The notes beneath the pieces are model-generated. The model was not told the origin of the DNA. It worked only from the letters and a program-made list of their open reading frames with translations, and made no database searches. A stretch of 42,710 nt of DNA, taken from contig NZ_CALDKF010000063.1 in assembly GCF_937898925.1 (NCBI RefSeq), forward strand, positions 1-42,710, read 5' to 3'. Made by a program: the position numbers and the translations under genes. Below, piece by piece: positions 13,627-21,910 of the stretch (within the stretch, counting starts at the first letter, position 1; each line of letters opens with the position of its first letter). The DNA is from an uncultured Methanobrevibacter sp. (GTDB lineage: Archaea > Methanobacteriota > Methanobacteria > Methanobacteriales > Methanobacteriaceae).

Positions 13627-15523
13627 CTTTATCCACCTTCTTTACAAAAATCTTTGTTGGTTTGCCTTCAAACCTTACTGTTTTGATGTCATAACCAAAT
13701 CTTTCTTTCACCTGTCTGCTAAATTCAACATGGCTGATCGGTTTCATGGCATTTTCAAAACAAAACTGATCATAAAGTCTGTAGCATTTTTTAGTTGGTT
13801 CATGTTCCAGACTGTCACCAACTTCATCAAAGAAGGTGTTGATAGGATTCAAGCTTTCTTCATATTCAGCCAGTTCAGCATCAATGGCTTTTGTGGTAGT
13901 AAATGAATTATTCTGCAGTACACGCTTTAAGCCTTCAATCCCTATGCGCACAAGGTATTCCATGCTTTCCTGTGTGCGCAGATCATACTTGATGAATGGT
14001 GAAAAACCTTCAGTGCCTTTGTTGAAAGATCCATTGAATGGCACAATGATCAGCCTGTCAATGATTGCATCTGAATCTCTACCCCTGCCAAGTCTAGGTA
14101 TGGTGTTTCCGGAAAAGATCAGCTTACAGTATGGATTGAATTCTATTGGTGCTGCAAACTTCACATTAGAATTGATCTTATCACCAGATACAATCTTTTT
14201 GAATGTGCCTGCAGATGGAATGAATTCATCTTCAATGTCATCACCAAGATTGGCAAGCTTTCCAAACAATCCTGCTGCCTTATATTCATGTGACAGATCA
14301 CCAAGATCTAATGCACTGACATTATCTGTGCCAAGCAAGAATCCTAGCATGTCAAGGAATGTTGATTTCCCATTGTGCCTTTTCCCCTTCAACATGAATG
14401 CCTTGCGCAGTTCATTCCTTCTGTAGAATGTATATCCAATCAGTTCTTCCAGAAGCAGGCGCACTTGCTGATCATGGCAGGCAAGCCTGTTCAGCACATC
14501 ATCTGTCAACTGACAGTAAGCATCAGGATTATAGTTCCAGTTGATCTTGTTGGTCATGATCCGGTCTTTAGTGAATGCTTCAAGCTGATCTGTAGCAACA
14601 TTATAGATGCCATTTTTGAAGGCAATGAAATTGGCACTGCTAACTGCAGTATCTTTATCTATGTATGCCATCATCCATGACAGCACTTCTTTTCTTTGAT
14701 TCTGTTTCAGATTTGGAATGTGCTTGATCATCAGTCCTTCAATGTTAGCAGGAACATATACACCATCCTTGAAATAGTGCAGCACACCACCTATTTTGAT
14801 GATGTTGTATTCACTAATCAGGAATTGACCAAACTTATCATGTAGAAAAGATTTGCCATCATAGAAAATTGGTTTTTGAAATGCTTCATCTCTAATGATG
14901 CTGTTTAATTCTTTCTGATCCAGTGGTGTTTTTAACACATACTTGTTGATGATCTGGATGCACTGCCTTGCTTCATCTTTGCTGAATCCTGCTGCCTGCA
15001 GTGTCAGTATGTAATTAAACAGCTTCTGATTCCTTCCATCACCTTCTTCCATAGTCAAAAATTCAGTTTTAGCTTTCACTGGCAGCATCCATCTTGGCAC
15101 AGGATCATATTCTTCATCATCGTAAATATCATAGATGATCTTTCTGTCTTTCCCTTTGAATTTCAGAACAGAATATGAATTATGGCAGCCAAGTTTGCCA
15201 TCTGATTTCAAACCACATGCAAGTGTTTGCTTTTGCCAGTTTTTCTGCACTCTTTCTTCATTCCGGAACAAAAAATGCTTTCCCCTTGTTGTCTGGTAAA
15301 CTCTGCAGGCAAGCTGCAGATCTTCAACAATCTTCATCAATACTTCAGATTGCTTTTCATCGTCAACATCAATCAGAACAGTATCATCATTCAAGATCCC
15401 TGCATATTCATCATGCTGTGATGCATCACGCAATGTCAGCAGTTCTTCTGATGACTTACCCTTAAAAGGCATGGTGCATTTCTTGTTCTTTGTTGTCACA
15501 TATCCTTTGAATAGTTGATACAA
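13619..15523 (-). CDS. Bifunctional primase-helicase, D5/SF3 type
   Basis: 634 residues. The N-terminal ~150 contain a prim-pol-like part (EYAGILNDDTVLIDVDDEKQ, VYQTTRGKHFLF). A helical linker leads to a D5-type region and an SF3 helicase domain with Walker A KGKRHNGKSTFLDM near 380, LGDDIED as Walker B and an LIFSGNTIPRL sensor (motif C). It primes and unwinds at the phage fork together with the PolB-type polymerase immediately upstream. The start is a TTG at 15523 with GAGGTGATACAAGA upstream; the next ATG, 17 codons in, lacks a ribosome site and would truncate the conserved N-terminus. Confidence 0.85.
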   Translation of the reverse strand: MYQLFKGYVTTKNKKCTMPFKGKSSEELLTLRDASQHDEYAGILNDDTVLIDVDDEKQSEVLMKIVEDLQLACRVYQTTRGKHFLFRNEERVQKNWQKQTLACGLKSDGKLGCHNSYSVLKFKGKDRKIIYDIYDDEEYDPVPRWMLPVKAKTEFLTMEEGDGRNQKLFNYILTLQAAGFSKDEARQCIQIINKYVLKTPLDQKELNSIIRDEAFQKPIFYDGKSFLHDKFGQFLISEYNIIKIGGVLHYFKDGVYVPANIEGLMIKHIPNLKQNQRKEVLSWMMAYIDKDTAVSSANFIAFKNGIYNVATDQLEAFTKDRIMTNKINWNYNPDAYCQLTDDVLNRLACHDQQVRLLLEELIGYTFYRRNELRKAFMLKGKRHNGKSTFLDMLGFLLGTDNVSALDLGDLSHEYKAAGLFGKLANLGDDIEDEFIPSAGTFKKIVSGDKINSNVKFAAPIEFNPYCKLIFSGNTIPRLGRGRDSDAIIDRLIIVPFNGSFNKGTEGFSPFIKYDLRTQESMEYLVRIGIEGLKRVLQNNSFTTTKAIDAELAEYEESLNPINTFFDEVGDSLEHEPTKKCYRLYDQFCFENAMKPISHVEFSRQVKERFGYDIKTVRFEGKPTKIFVKKVDKDD

Positions 15524-15530
15524 TCTTGTA

Positions 15531-17234
15531 TCACCTCACAAATCCAAACTGTTTTAATCTCTTATATGCCATGTCGATATAATAAGATCTGTCTAAATCA
15601 TCTGGTGCTTTTGCACCATTCACATTTTCATTCACAATGAAACAGTGTTCAGGTGTGTTTGCAAATTTTTCAATGGTCATGCCATCATCCTTCTGCTTGC
15701 CTATATAGCCATTAAAAGGATTCTTGCTTGCAAATACCCTGAATGTTTTTTCATTCAGCTTGCTGCCATTATGCCAAGCATATTTGTATTTGCTTGACAG
15801 CTTCACGATTTTCTGAAAGTCCTTCAGATCAGTGCAGTCATCAATGGTCTTTTCAACCGGAACACCATTAACCATGAAATCAACCAATGCTTTATTCACA
15901 ATTGGAAGATCATTATCCAGATCATTCAGTGGCTTGACATATGCACCTTTTCTTTCAACTTTGCCATCCGCAAACTTGAAGATGTAATTGTTCACATCTT
16001 TCTGCCAAATCTCTGTGATCACATCAAAACCAAGCTTCATGCCTGTTCTGGATTCCCATTCATAACAAATATCATCCACCATATCAAAAGCTTCATCAGT
16101 ATCTGGAATCTGAATGATCAAGCCATCTGTGTTTGACTGGATCAGTTCACAGTGTCCTTCCAGATGTTCAAGCAGATCCAAAAGCAGCAGCTGACCATTC
16201 ACACAAACATTGTTTGCCTGTCTAGGATCATATGCAGAAGATGTTGGATCTTTGCAGATGCCATAAGTGGCATTCAGAATGATCTTGTATGGTGCTTGTT
16301 CCGCTTTCTTTCCTGCAGCTTTCAGCGCAACCCTTGTATCATAAATCTTTTTGTACACAGCTTTATCACGCACATTGCGTGACAGCATATCATACCGGAT
16401 CATGATTGAAGGATAGAATGATGTTACATCCACATGCAGCAGCAGTCCTTTTCTGTGAATCGGTTTATCAGGCGCACCATGCAAGCCACCCCAACCAAAC
16501 ACATGCAGAACACCACACACATTTGTTTCAAAAAAGTTTTTGTAATCCTTCACCTGCTTCTGATCAAGAAACCATGACATAACATACTGGTATTTGGTGA
16601 TCCGCAATGTGTCAACAAACTTCAGATCCCATTCATCAAAATGATCCTGCTTTGAACAGCCAAGTGCCATTGCAGAAAGCTGTGCCTGTGTCCGGCTGAT
16701 ATTCTTCAGTGGAAGATTGAAAGCCTTGATCAATGCCATGTGCGCATCAAAATCAGCCTTTTTCTGCATGAACACTTCCATTGTTTGTTCCACATCGTAC
16801 TGACAGTATTTGAATGTCAGTTCAATTTCTTCATCTGTCAGTTTCCGGTCAATGTCAAATGGCACTGAAGTTTCCTGCACGCTGTTTCCCATGAATCCTT
16901 CAAGCTGCTTCAGGCTGTTGAATTTGTTCTGGCAGTCATAATTGTACAGCTGAATCTGATTCAGAATAGAAGAGTATTCCCATCCTTTATTGCCATCTTG
17001 AATGATCCAATCATTCACTTCTTTTGGATCAAAACCAAGCAGGATGGATTTCAAGATGTACTGGTCATAGTTCCTGCTGTTGTAACCAATCCAGATCTGA
17101 TCTTTATGATCCTTGTGATATGCAGCAAGCTTGTCTTTACCATTTGCAATCTTTGCAGTAGTCTTTTCAATTGGATTGATGACCACCACAAGCCAATCAT
17201 ATTTAAATACTTCAAAATCGTAAAAATTAAGCAT
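15531..17234 (-). CDS. DNA polymerase, family B
   Basis: 567 residues. The 3'-5' exonuclease motifs are visible: FYDFEVF (ExoI), GYNSRNYD (ExoII) and YCQYDVEQ (ExoIII). Polymerase motifs follow: A VDVTSFYPSIM, B KIILNATYG, C SNTDGL. These identify family B, not the family A enzyme common in related phages. It is short for the family and has no visible TPR2 terminal-protein region, so protein priming is uncertain. ATG 17234 follows GAAGGT and overlaps the methyltransferase stop by eight bases. It works with the primase-helicase, Sak4-like and DUF669 proteins. Confidence 0.88.
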   Translation of the reverse strand: MLNFYDFEVFKYDWLVVVINPIEKTTAKIANGKDKLAAYHKDHKDQIWIGYNSRNYDQYILKSILLGFDPKEVNDWIIQDGNKGWEYSSILNQIQLYNYDCQNKFNSLKQLEGFMGNSVQETSVPFDIDRKLTDEEIELTFKYCQYDVEQTMEVFMQKKADFDAHMALIKAFNLPLKNISRTQAQLSAMALGCSKQDHFDEWDLKFVDTLRITKYQYVMSWFLDQKQVKDYKNFFETNVCGVLHVFGWGGLHGAPDKPIHRKGLLLHVDVTSFYPSIMIRYDMLSRNVRDKAVYKKIYDTRVALKAAGKKAEQAPYKIILNATYGICKDPTSSAYDPRQANNVCVNGQLLLLDLLEHLEGHCELIQSNTDGLIIQIPDTDEAFDMVDDICYEWESRTGMKLGFDVITEIWQKDVNNYIFKFADGKVERKGAYVKPLNDLDNDLPIVNKALVDFMVNGVPVEKTIDDCTDLKDFQKIVKLSSKYKYAWHNGSKLNEKTFRVFASKNPFNGYIGKQKDDGMTIEKFANTPEHCFIVNENVNGAKAPDDLDRSYYIDMAYKRLKQFGFVR

Positions 17235-18399
17235 TGTCAGTACCTTCTAATGGAAACGCATCATCATATTGATTCAGCAGTTCCACAAATATTTCTTCCA
17301 GAACATCAACAACTATGCTGTTACCTGCCATCTTATAAAGCTGTGTATTGCTGATTCTGTTTGCAACAAGAACATCACAATCTTTATCATCAAATCCCAT
17401 CAGCCTGAAGCATTCTTTTGGTGTCAGCTTTCTGATCCGCAATCCACAAACAACACCATTTTCATCATTGCACAGAAGCGTGTTTGCTATCTGATCACCA
17501 ACCCTTCCGCGCCTTGTTTTGCTGTTTGGAAATTGAAGATTGACATAATCACCATCATGTGCTTCTTTATATCCTTTTTTAGTGGCTTCTTTGATTGGTA
17601 TATGTGTTTTGATTCCATCTTTCACAAAAGAATCACTAACATAATTATCTTGGCTTGCCCTGTGTGACTTGTGCATTGTAGATGTCAATGGTCTTGCTAT
17701 TTCAAGATCGATTTCCGGTTTGTAATAAAAATTCTTTGTTCCTGTTGACAAAATATATTCAAGTGCTTTATCACTTAAAAAATATTTTTCATCCACTGTT
17801 TCTTCTAACAGATCACGCAAGCGCAGCTTCAGTTCATACTTTGCAGGAAAATGAAAGCCATGATCTATATCATCACGAATAGAAATTATAAAAACACGTT
17901 CACGATTTTGTGGTATACCATAATCTTTTGAATTAAGTACAGCCCAATAATTCTTGTAGCCTGCATCATTCAAGCTATCCAAAACAATCTTGAATTCAGC
18001 AGTAAATTTTTTGCTTGTAAGTGCCTTTACATTTTCCGCAATCGCAATTCTTGGCTTTGTTTCTTCAATGATCCGCAATGCTTCAAAAAACAGTCCGGAC
18101 CTTGTAAGATCACCATTTTCATCTGTAAAACCTTTCATTTTACCGCTTGATGAAATATCCTAACACGGAAAACCATATGTGATGATGTCAATGTCATTTG
18201 GTAATTCAGATGAATCTATTGTTGTAACATCTTTCAGATTCATGTTTTCATCAAGATTGTGGATCAAAGAATATGCCTTGCTTGCGTACTTGTCTATTTC
18301 GCAATAACGCACAACTTCAAATGGTTCACCTATATTTTCAAGTGCTTTTTCAAATGCACCAATACCGCTGAATAAGCTTAAAAGTTTAAGTATCTTCAT
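17227..18399 (-). pseudogene. DNA cytosine-5 methyltransferase interrupted by an amber codon
   Basis: The frame is intact from 18399 to 17227 except for one TAG at 18162-18160, giving pieces of 79 and 303 residues. All C5 motifs are present in order: I LSLFSGIGAFE, II YCEIDKY, IV GFPC, VI ENVKAL, VIII QNRERVF, IX RKLTPKECFRLMGF, X AGNSIVVDV, with a target-recognition region (about 215-315) between VIII and IX. The TAG replaces the Gln of the catalytic PCQ motif, a single C-to-T change from CAG. If it is read as stop, the product is inactive; a readthrough or suppressed product would be complete. It may have protected phage DNA from host restriction. Overlaps neighbours at both ends. Confidence 0.85.
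18160..18162 (-). other. In-frame TAG at the catalytic PCQ motif
   Basis: The minus-strand codons read TAT GGT TTT CCG TGT TAG GAT ATT, where the family has PCQ. Both flanks are unchanged in frame, so this is a point nonsense change and not a frameshift. Confidence 0.9.
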
Positions 18400-18608
18400 C
18401 ACCTGCTTTCTATCTCATGCAGCCATTGATAATAATCAACTTCAATTGTTGTCCACCGCATGTTGCAGTCTTTGCACTTCCTGCGCCTGATCTGTGATCC
18501 ATGCAGTTTTCTGGAATCCCAAATACACACATTTTCAGAACCGCATCTGCTGCACTGCAGAACAGCCTGCATTGTTTCAGCAGGCTGTTCAGTTTTGTTC
18601 TTAGTCAT
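18399..18608 (-). CDS. NrdR-like zinc ribbon protein
   Basis: 69 residues. CSRCGSENVCIWDSRKLHGS then IRRRKCKDCNMRWTTIEV matches the zinc ribbon of the ribonucleotide-reductase regulator NrdR (CPxC, V-x-DSR, RRRxC-xxC-xxRFTTxE), without the ATP-cone domain. Standalone versions occur in phages and may bind DNA or recruit partners; the target is unknown. ATG 18608 overlaps the DUF669 stop (ATGACTAA). Next to the methyltransferase start, with stop and start overlapping. Confidence 0.7.
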   Translation of the reverse strand: MTKNKTEQPAETMQAVLQCSRCGSENVCIWDSRKLHGSQIRRRKCKDCNMRWTTIEVDYYQWLHEIESR

Positions 18609-19074
18609 ACCATTCAACAACTTCAAGCCTTGTGTACTCACCATCTTTGGCTTTATAGATACCAAACTTCAAGCCTGCATCTTCAGCTTCTTCAGCCATG
18701 TCAAGCAGAAGATCATTAAACTTTGCATAGTTGCCATCAAAATCAACTTCAGCATCATCAAAGATCTGCAGGCTGCGCAGGAAGTCCAAACCTTTCTTGA
18801 TGGAAAAAGCATTGCCTGCAGCATTTCTGCAGAACACCTGATTATAGAACAGGCACTGCTTCTTGTGTTCACCTTCAGTGATCCGGAACATACCTTTGAT
18901 CATTGGCTGACCTTTCTTTGATTCACCAAGTTCAAGCTTTTCAAGCTTGCACAGGTATTCACCATCAGGCAGTTCAGTGAAATCACCGCCACCATTCTGT
19001 TCTGCATCATGCAGTGCCTTCACTGCTTCTTCACCACCAAACTGTTCATTCCACTTTTCAAAATCAATTGCCAT
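18601..19074 (-). CDS. DUF669 single-stranded DNA-binding-type protein
   Basis: 157 residues starting MAIDFEKWNEQFGGEE, with LPDGEYLCKLEKLELGESKKGQPMIKGMFRI in the middle, the signature of phage DUF669. The family is taken to be an SSB-like recombination/replication protein, and it lies next to the Sak4-like ATPase as is usual. The end (EVVEWYD) lacks the acidic DDIPF tip of classic SSBs; such a tip is instead on the Sak4-like protein. ATG 19074 follows GAGG. Confidence 0.8.
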   Translation of the reverse strand: MAIDFEKWNEQFGGEEAVKALHDAEQNGGGDFTELPDGEYLCKLEKLELGESKKGQPMIKGMFRITEGEHKKQCLFYNQVFCRNAAGNAFSIKKGLDFLRSLQIFDDAEVDFDGNYAKFNDLLLDMAEEAEDAGLKFGIYKAKDGEYTRLEVVEWYD

Positions 19075-19076
19075 GA

Positions 19077-19292
19077 TTATTTATCCTCACTTTCTGTATC
19101 AATCCACACCTGAAAATCATCACCTGCAATGTACTTGCACAGTTCAACCAATACAAGTACAGTCCGCATGTCATGGTTTTCTACACATCTTTTGATTGCT
19201 TCAATTGCCCTTTTGATCATTGCTTTTTCATGTTCTTCAGCCATTGCTGCATCCATCTTCTTCATAATTCTTTCATCATCTCTAGTTGCCAT
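19077..19292 (-). CDS. Hypothetical helical protein
   Basis: 71 residues, highly charged and helical (MATRDDERIMKKMDAAMAEEHEKAMIKRAIEAIKRCV). It sits between the Sak4-like and DUF669 genes in the recombination cassette. ATG 19292 follows GAGGATTAAACA, closely repeating the leader of the next gene. No known family recognised. Confidence 0.55.
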   Translation of the reverse strand: MATRDDERIMKKMDAAMAEEHEKAMIKRAIEAIKRCVENHDMRTVLVLVELCKYIAGDDFQVWIDTESEDK

Positions 19293-19316
19293 TGTTTAAT
19301 CCTCACTTTCTTCTAT

Positions 19317-20309
19317 TTAATTAAAAGGCACTGCATCATCCGGAATATCATCTGGAATATCTTCAAACGGATTGCCCATTACAGGCTTTGTGCGCCTTCT
19401 TCTGCGCTTTTTAGGTTCATCAGCAGGTATTTCACCATCCGGAACATTCATTGCCGTTTCAAGGCTTTCTGCGCCTTCTGTGCGTGCTTTCCTTCTGCGC
19501 TGCTTCACTGGTTCTTCTGTTCCTGTGCTTTCTGTTTCTTCCTTCTTTTCTTCAGCAGGTGCTTCTGCAGGCTTTTCTTCTTCCTTTTTGCCATCTCTTT
19601 CTTTCCTTCTGCGCTTTTTGGTATCAGGCTTTTCTACTTCCGGATGTGCCACTTCAGCATCAAGTGCCTTGACTTCTTCATCAGATGCATAATTACCGAT
19701 TTCATAATAGTTTCTGATCTTGGTGTCCACATACTTCAGATCATTATCAATCGCATATGTATCAAACATGCCAATTGGTGACTTCACTGTGTCCAATCCA
19801 CTGTTCTGTGTCAGGAAGTAATACTGACCATCAGTCACAGCAGTTTTCAGTACGATGGTAAACAAGCCTTCAATGGTGATCTTTTCATCAAGCATCTTAC
19901 CCATCGTTTTGACTTTCTCATGTCCTGCATCATCACGCTGCAGATGTGACAGGAAGTACACCACCACATCTTTTGGCAGCTTCTTTGCATCCTGAATGAT
20001 GTTGAAAAAATCACCCTGAATGTCATTCCACTTATCCCATCCGTTTTCTTTGATCCTGCGCATGTACTGGAATGACATGATGTATTGCGCATCATCCACC
20101 ACAACCACTTTCTTTTCAGTGGTGGCAAGTGCCTTCTGCACATCCTTTGTCAGCTTTTCAAAAGCAGGTGTTAGCTGCTCAAAGTGGTTCTTGAAAGGCA
20201 GTGGCTTGCCTGCACAGTTGATCACCAATACTTCATCCGGTTTGAAGTTCCGCAAGCTTGCAGATTTTCCTGTTCCGGAATCACCGATTACTAAAACAAT
20301 GTTTGCCAT
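19317..20309 (-). CDS. Sak4-like RecA-fold ATPase with SSB-like acidic tail
   Basis: 330 residues. The N-terminal ~210 are a Sak4-type AAA/RecA-fold ATPase: Walker A GDSGTGKS (9-16), Walker B VVVVDDAQY (about 70), and YFLSHLQRDD as the sensor region. Family members promote single-strand annealing. The remaining ~120 residues are low-complexity with three basic clusters (KKRRRKE, KQRRRKAR, KKRRRRRTK) and end in DIPDDIPDDAVPFN, closely like the DDIPF tip by which SSB proteins recruit replication partners. ATG 20309 follows AAGGAGTG. Confidence 0.8.
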   Translation of the reverse strand: MANIVLVIGDSGTGKSASLRNFKPDEVLVINCAGKPLPFKNHFEQLTPAFEKLTKDVQKALATTEKKVVVVDDAQYIMSFQYMRRIKENGWDKWNDIQGDFFNIIQDAKKLPKDVVVYFLSHLQRDDAGHEKVKTMGKMLDEKITIEGLFTIVLKTAVTDGQYYFLTQNSGLDTVKSPIGMFDTYAIDNDLKYVDTKIRNYYEIGNYASDEEVKALDAEVAHPEVEKPDTKKRRRKERDGKKEEEKPAEAPAEEKKEETESTGTEEPVKQRRRKARTEGAESLETAMNVPDGEIPADEPKKRRRRRTKPVMGNPFEDIPDDIPDDAVPFN

Positions 20310-20388
20310 GTTTCTTCACTCCTTTTTTTTCTCTTGTCAGATAAACAAGTACAATTCCAATCACGCATACAATGATGCCAATCAACAA
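20281..20388 (-). CDS. Possible small single-TM protein (TTG start)
   Basis: 35 codons: a TTG start at 20388 preceded by AAAAGGATGATGAAAC, then LIGIIVCVIGIVLVYLTREKKG, a clean transmembrane helix with a positive cytoplasmic end. It fills the gap between the Gp157 gene and the Sak4-like gene but overlaps the latter start by 29 bases. The ribosome site nearly copies the one before the coiled-coil gene at 21910. Weak but credible. Confidence 0.35.
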   Translation of the reverse strand: MLIGIIVCVIGIVLVYLTREKKGVKKHGKHCFSNR

Positions 20389-20404
20389 GTTTCATCATCC
20401 TTTT

Positions 20405-20899
20405 CTATTTGATCCGCAAGCTTTCACCACGTTCACCAAGATGTGCAAATGTAATATCACCAGTGTTCTTGATATATGCTGCAATAGCTTTCAGATCAGG
20501 CTTTTCAGTAACAATCACCAGATCATCTGGCAGTTCTTCAGTTGGTACATCAACCACCACCGGATCTGCACCGCCATTGCGCTGAATGTTGAAGCTGAAC
20601 AGATCTGTTTTGAATTTCCGTTTTCCTGTTGCAGTCATTGCTGCCTGCAGATCTTCCTTCAATCGTCTGATTCCAGATTCAAGCAGGTTCTTTTTTGCTG
20701 AAAGCTTTTCCTGTTCTGCCTTCACTGCTGCAAGATCACCTTCCATATTCCGGATCACTTTTGCATAGCCATCAGCCTTCTTTTCAATCTCAATATTCAG
20801 ATCATCCATTGCAGCTTTGATTTCATCTGATTCCACATCAGGATCTTCAAGCAGTTCCTGCAGCTGCAAAAATTCAGCTGTCAGATCATAAATGTTCAT
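20405..20899 (-). CDS. Siphovirus Gp157-like protein
   Basis: 164 residues starting MNIYDLTAEFLQLQELLED. A long coiled coil (about 30-95) leads to KRKFKTDLFSFNIQRNGG and LPDDLVIVTEKPDLKAIAAYIKNTGDI, the core of the Gp157 family. Members lie in recombination/replication cassettes; phage resistance has been suggested for some, not proven. The only minus-strand gene I found that ends in TAG. ATG 20899 follows GAAGGGATGAAG. Confidence 0.8.
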   Translation of the reverse strand: MNIYDLTAEFLQLQELLEDPDVESDEIKAAMDDLNIEIEKKADGYAKVIRNMEGDLAAVKAEQEKLSAKKNLLESGIRRLKEDLQAAMTATGKRKFKTDLFSFNIQRNGGADPVVVDVPTEELPDDLVIVTEKPDLKAIAAYIKNTGDITFAHLGERGESLRIK

Positions 20900-21008
20900 C
20901 TTCATCCCTTCTTTCATCCAGATGATTGATCATCAGTAAACACATAGTGGCAACACCAAGAATGCCACCAAAAATGCATCCAACAATAAAACAAATCACA
21001 CTTGACAT
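20886..21008 (-). CDS. Small membrane protein, DUF3789-like
   Basis: 40 residues: MSSVICFIVGCIFGGILGVATMCLLMINH then an acidic tail. One glycine-zipper-like TM helix (GCIFGGILGVATM), the pattern of the tiny DUF3789 proteins found in Firmicute phage early regions. ATG 21008 follows the VRR-NUC stop by a few bases, and its end overlaps the Gp157 start by 14 bases. Confidence 0.6.
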   Translation of the reverse strand: MSSVICFIVGCIFGGILGVATMCLLMINHLDERRDEDEHL

Positions 21009-21011
21009 TGT

Positions 21012-21347
21012 TTAACCCCTTTCATCAAATGACAATTGCATCCACCGCCATGATTTATCATGTTCCAGAAGATGGATCATGTTTTGAAATTGATTCCACT
21101 GATGCGGATACAGTACAAAAGCAACACCACCTGCATTGCGGATCTGCTGCACATTCCATTCCTGAAGCTTTGTTGGATGTCCGTTTTCCGCTTTCAGTTC
21201 AATAGCAATGAAATATCCATTCATGCACACAAGCAAATCAGGTATTCCTTGTCGCTGCACACCATTTGACCATGTTTTTAACACCCATGCGCCATGATCC
21301 TTCAGATATTTCTTCACCTTGTTTTCAAAATCTTTTTCAGCAGCCAT
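21012..21347 (-). CDS. VRR-NUC domain nuclease
   Basis: 111 residues starting MAAEKDFENKVKKYLKDHG. The VRR-NUC core is clear: GIPDLLVCMNGYFIAIELKAENGHPTKLQ (about 42-70), with catalytic Asp and E-x-K, and QEWNVQQIRNAGG after it. Standalone phage VRR-NUC proteins are thought to act as structure-specific or Holliday-junction nucleases with the SNF2 helicase encoded next door. ATG 21347 follows GAAGGTG. It overlaps the upstream TM gene stop by 11 bases. Confidence 0.85.
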   Translation of the reverse strand: MAAEKDFENKVKKYLKDHGAWVLKTWSNGVQRQGIPDLLVCMNGYFIAIELKAENGHPTKLQEWNVQQIRNAGGVAFVLYPHQWNQFQNMIHLLEHDKSWRWMQLSFDERG

Positions 21348-21519
21348 CACTTGCACCTTCAAAATAATCACGATTCACAATCACAAAAGGCAGCAGCCAT
21401 GCCAGATTTACACACATGATGATTGTTGGAATCCATGTTTCAGAATCCACTGCACAAGCCATGATGATCATTGAAATGATGTCGATGCCTGTGATTGTCC
21501 ATAAAATCTTGTTTTTCAT
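21337..21519 (-). CDS. Small membrane protein, two TM helices
   Basis: 60 residues: MKNKILWTITGIDIISMIIMACAV and WIPTIIMCVNLAWLLPFVIV are probable TM helices joined by a short acidic turn; the tail is DYFEGASDGC. ATG 21519 follows GGAAAGGAAC. It is coupled by overlap to neighbours on both sides. Function unknown. Confidence 0.6.
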   Translation of the reverse strand: MKNKILWTITGIDIISMIIMACAVDSETWIPTIIMCVNLAWLLPFVIVNRDYFEGASDGC

Positions 21520-21707
21520 TGTTGTTCCTTTCCCTCTAAAAATGTTCTGATTTCCTTCATTTCAGCCATCAGATCTTCTTTTGTTGTGCGCAGATCCGTT
21601 TTCATATCTGTCACAGTTTTCTGTTGTCCGCTTCCCTGAATCAGATAAATAAAGATAAAGTTCAAGCAGCTTTGAGCGATAAATGCCCATATTTCAAGCT
21701 GTGTCAA
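21516..21707 (-). CDS. TM-anchored coiled-coil small protein (TTG start)
   Basis: 63 residues with an N-terminal TM helix (EIWAFIAQSCLNFIFIYLI) followed by a coiled coil (MKTDLRTTKEDLMAEMKEIRTFLEGKEQQ). It starts at a TTG (21707) whose last two bases overlap the upstream TGA, with GGTTGGTG before it. The architecture repeats that of the lysis-cassette protein at 8158, but the gene is early. Confidence 0.6.
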   Translation of the reverse strand: MTQLEIWAFIAQSCLNFIFIYLIQGSGQQKTVTDMKTDLRTTKEDLMAEMKEIRTFLEGKEQQ

Positions 21708-21910
21708 TTTGTAACACCAACCATCTTCAGTGACATACGCACAACAGCTTCTTTGAGTGCTTCATTATCAGATTTGATGTGTGATAACTCACCATTCAAA
21801 TGGTTAATTTCATTGTGCATTCTTTCCAACTGCATCACCAGATCTTGCCTTTCCATTTCAATGGCTTTTTCATCTGGCGTTGTTACTGCTGTTTCAAAAT
21901 TTGTGTTCAT
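21704..21910 (-). CDS. Small coiled-coil protein
   Basis: 68 residues. After a short N-terminal segment, about 15-60 form a coiled coil (AIEMERQDLVMQLERMHNEINHLNGELSHIKSDNEALKEAVVRM). It may pair with the membrane-anchored coiled coil encoded immediately downstream, with which it shares an overlapping stop/start. ATG 21910 follows AAAAGGATGATGAACA. Confidence 0.6.
   Translation of the reverse strand: MNTNFETAVTTPDEKAIEMERQDLVMQLERMHNEINHLNGELSHIKSDNEALKEAVVRMSLKMVGVTN

Noticed and set aside
17227..18402. Genome-wide reassignment of TAG to Gln
   Set aside because: Only one gene is interrupted by TAG, another gene ends in TAG where readthrough gives nonsense, and all large genes are open in the standard code.
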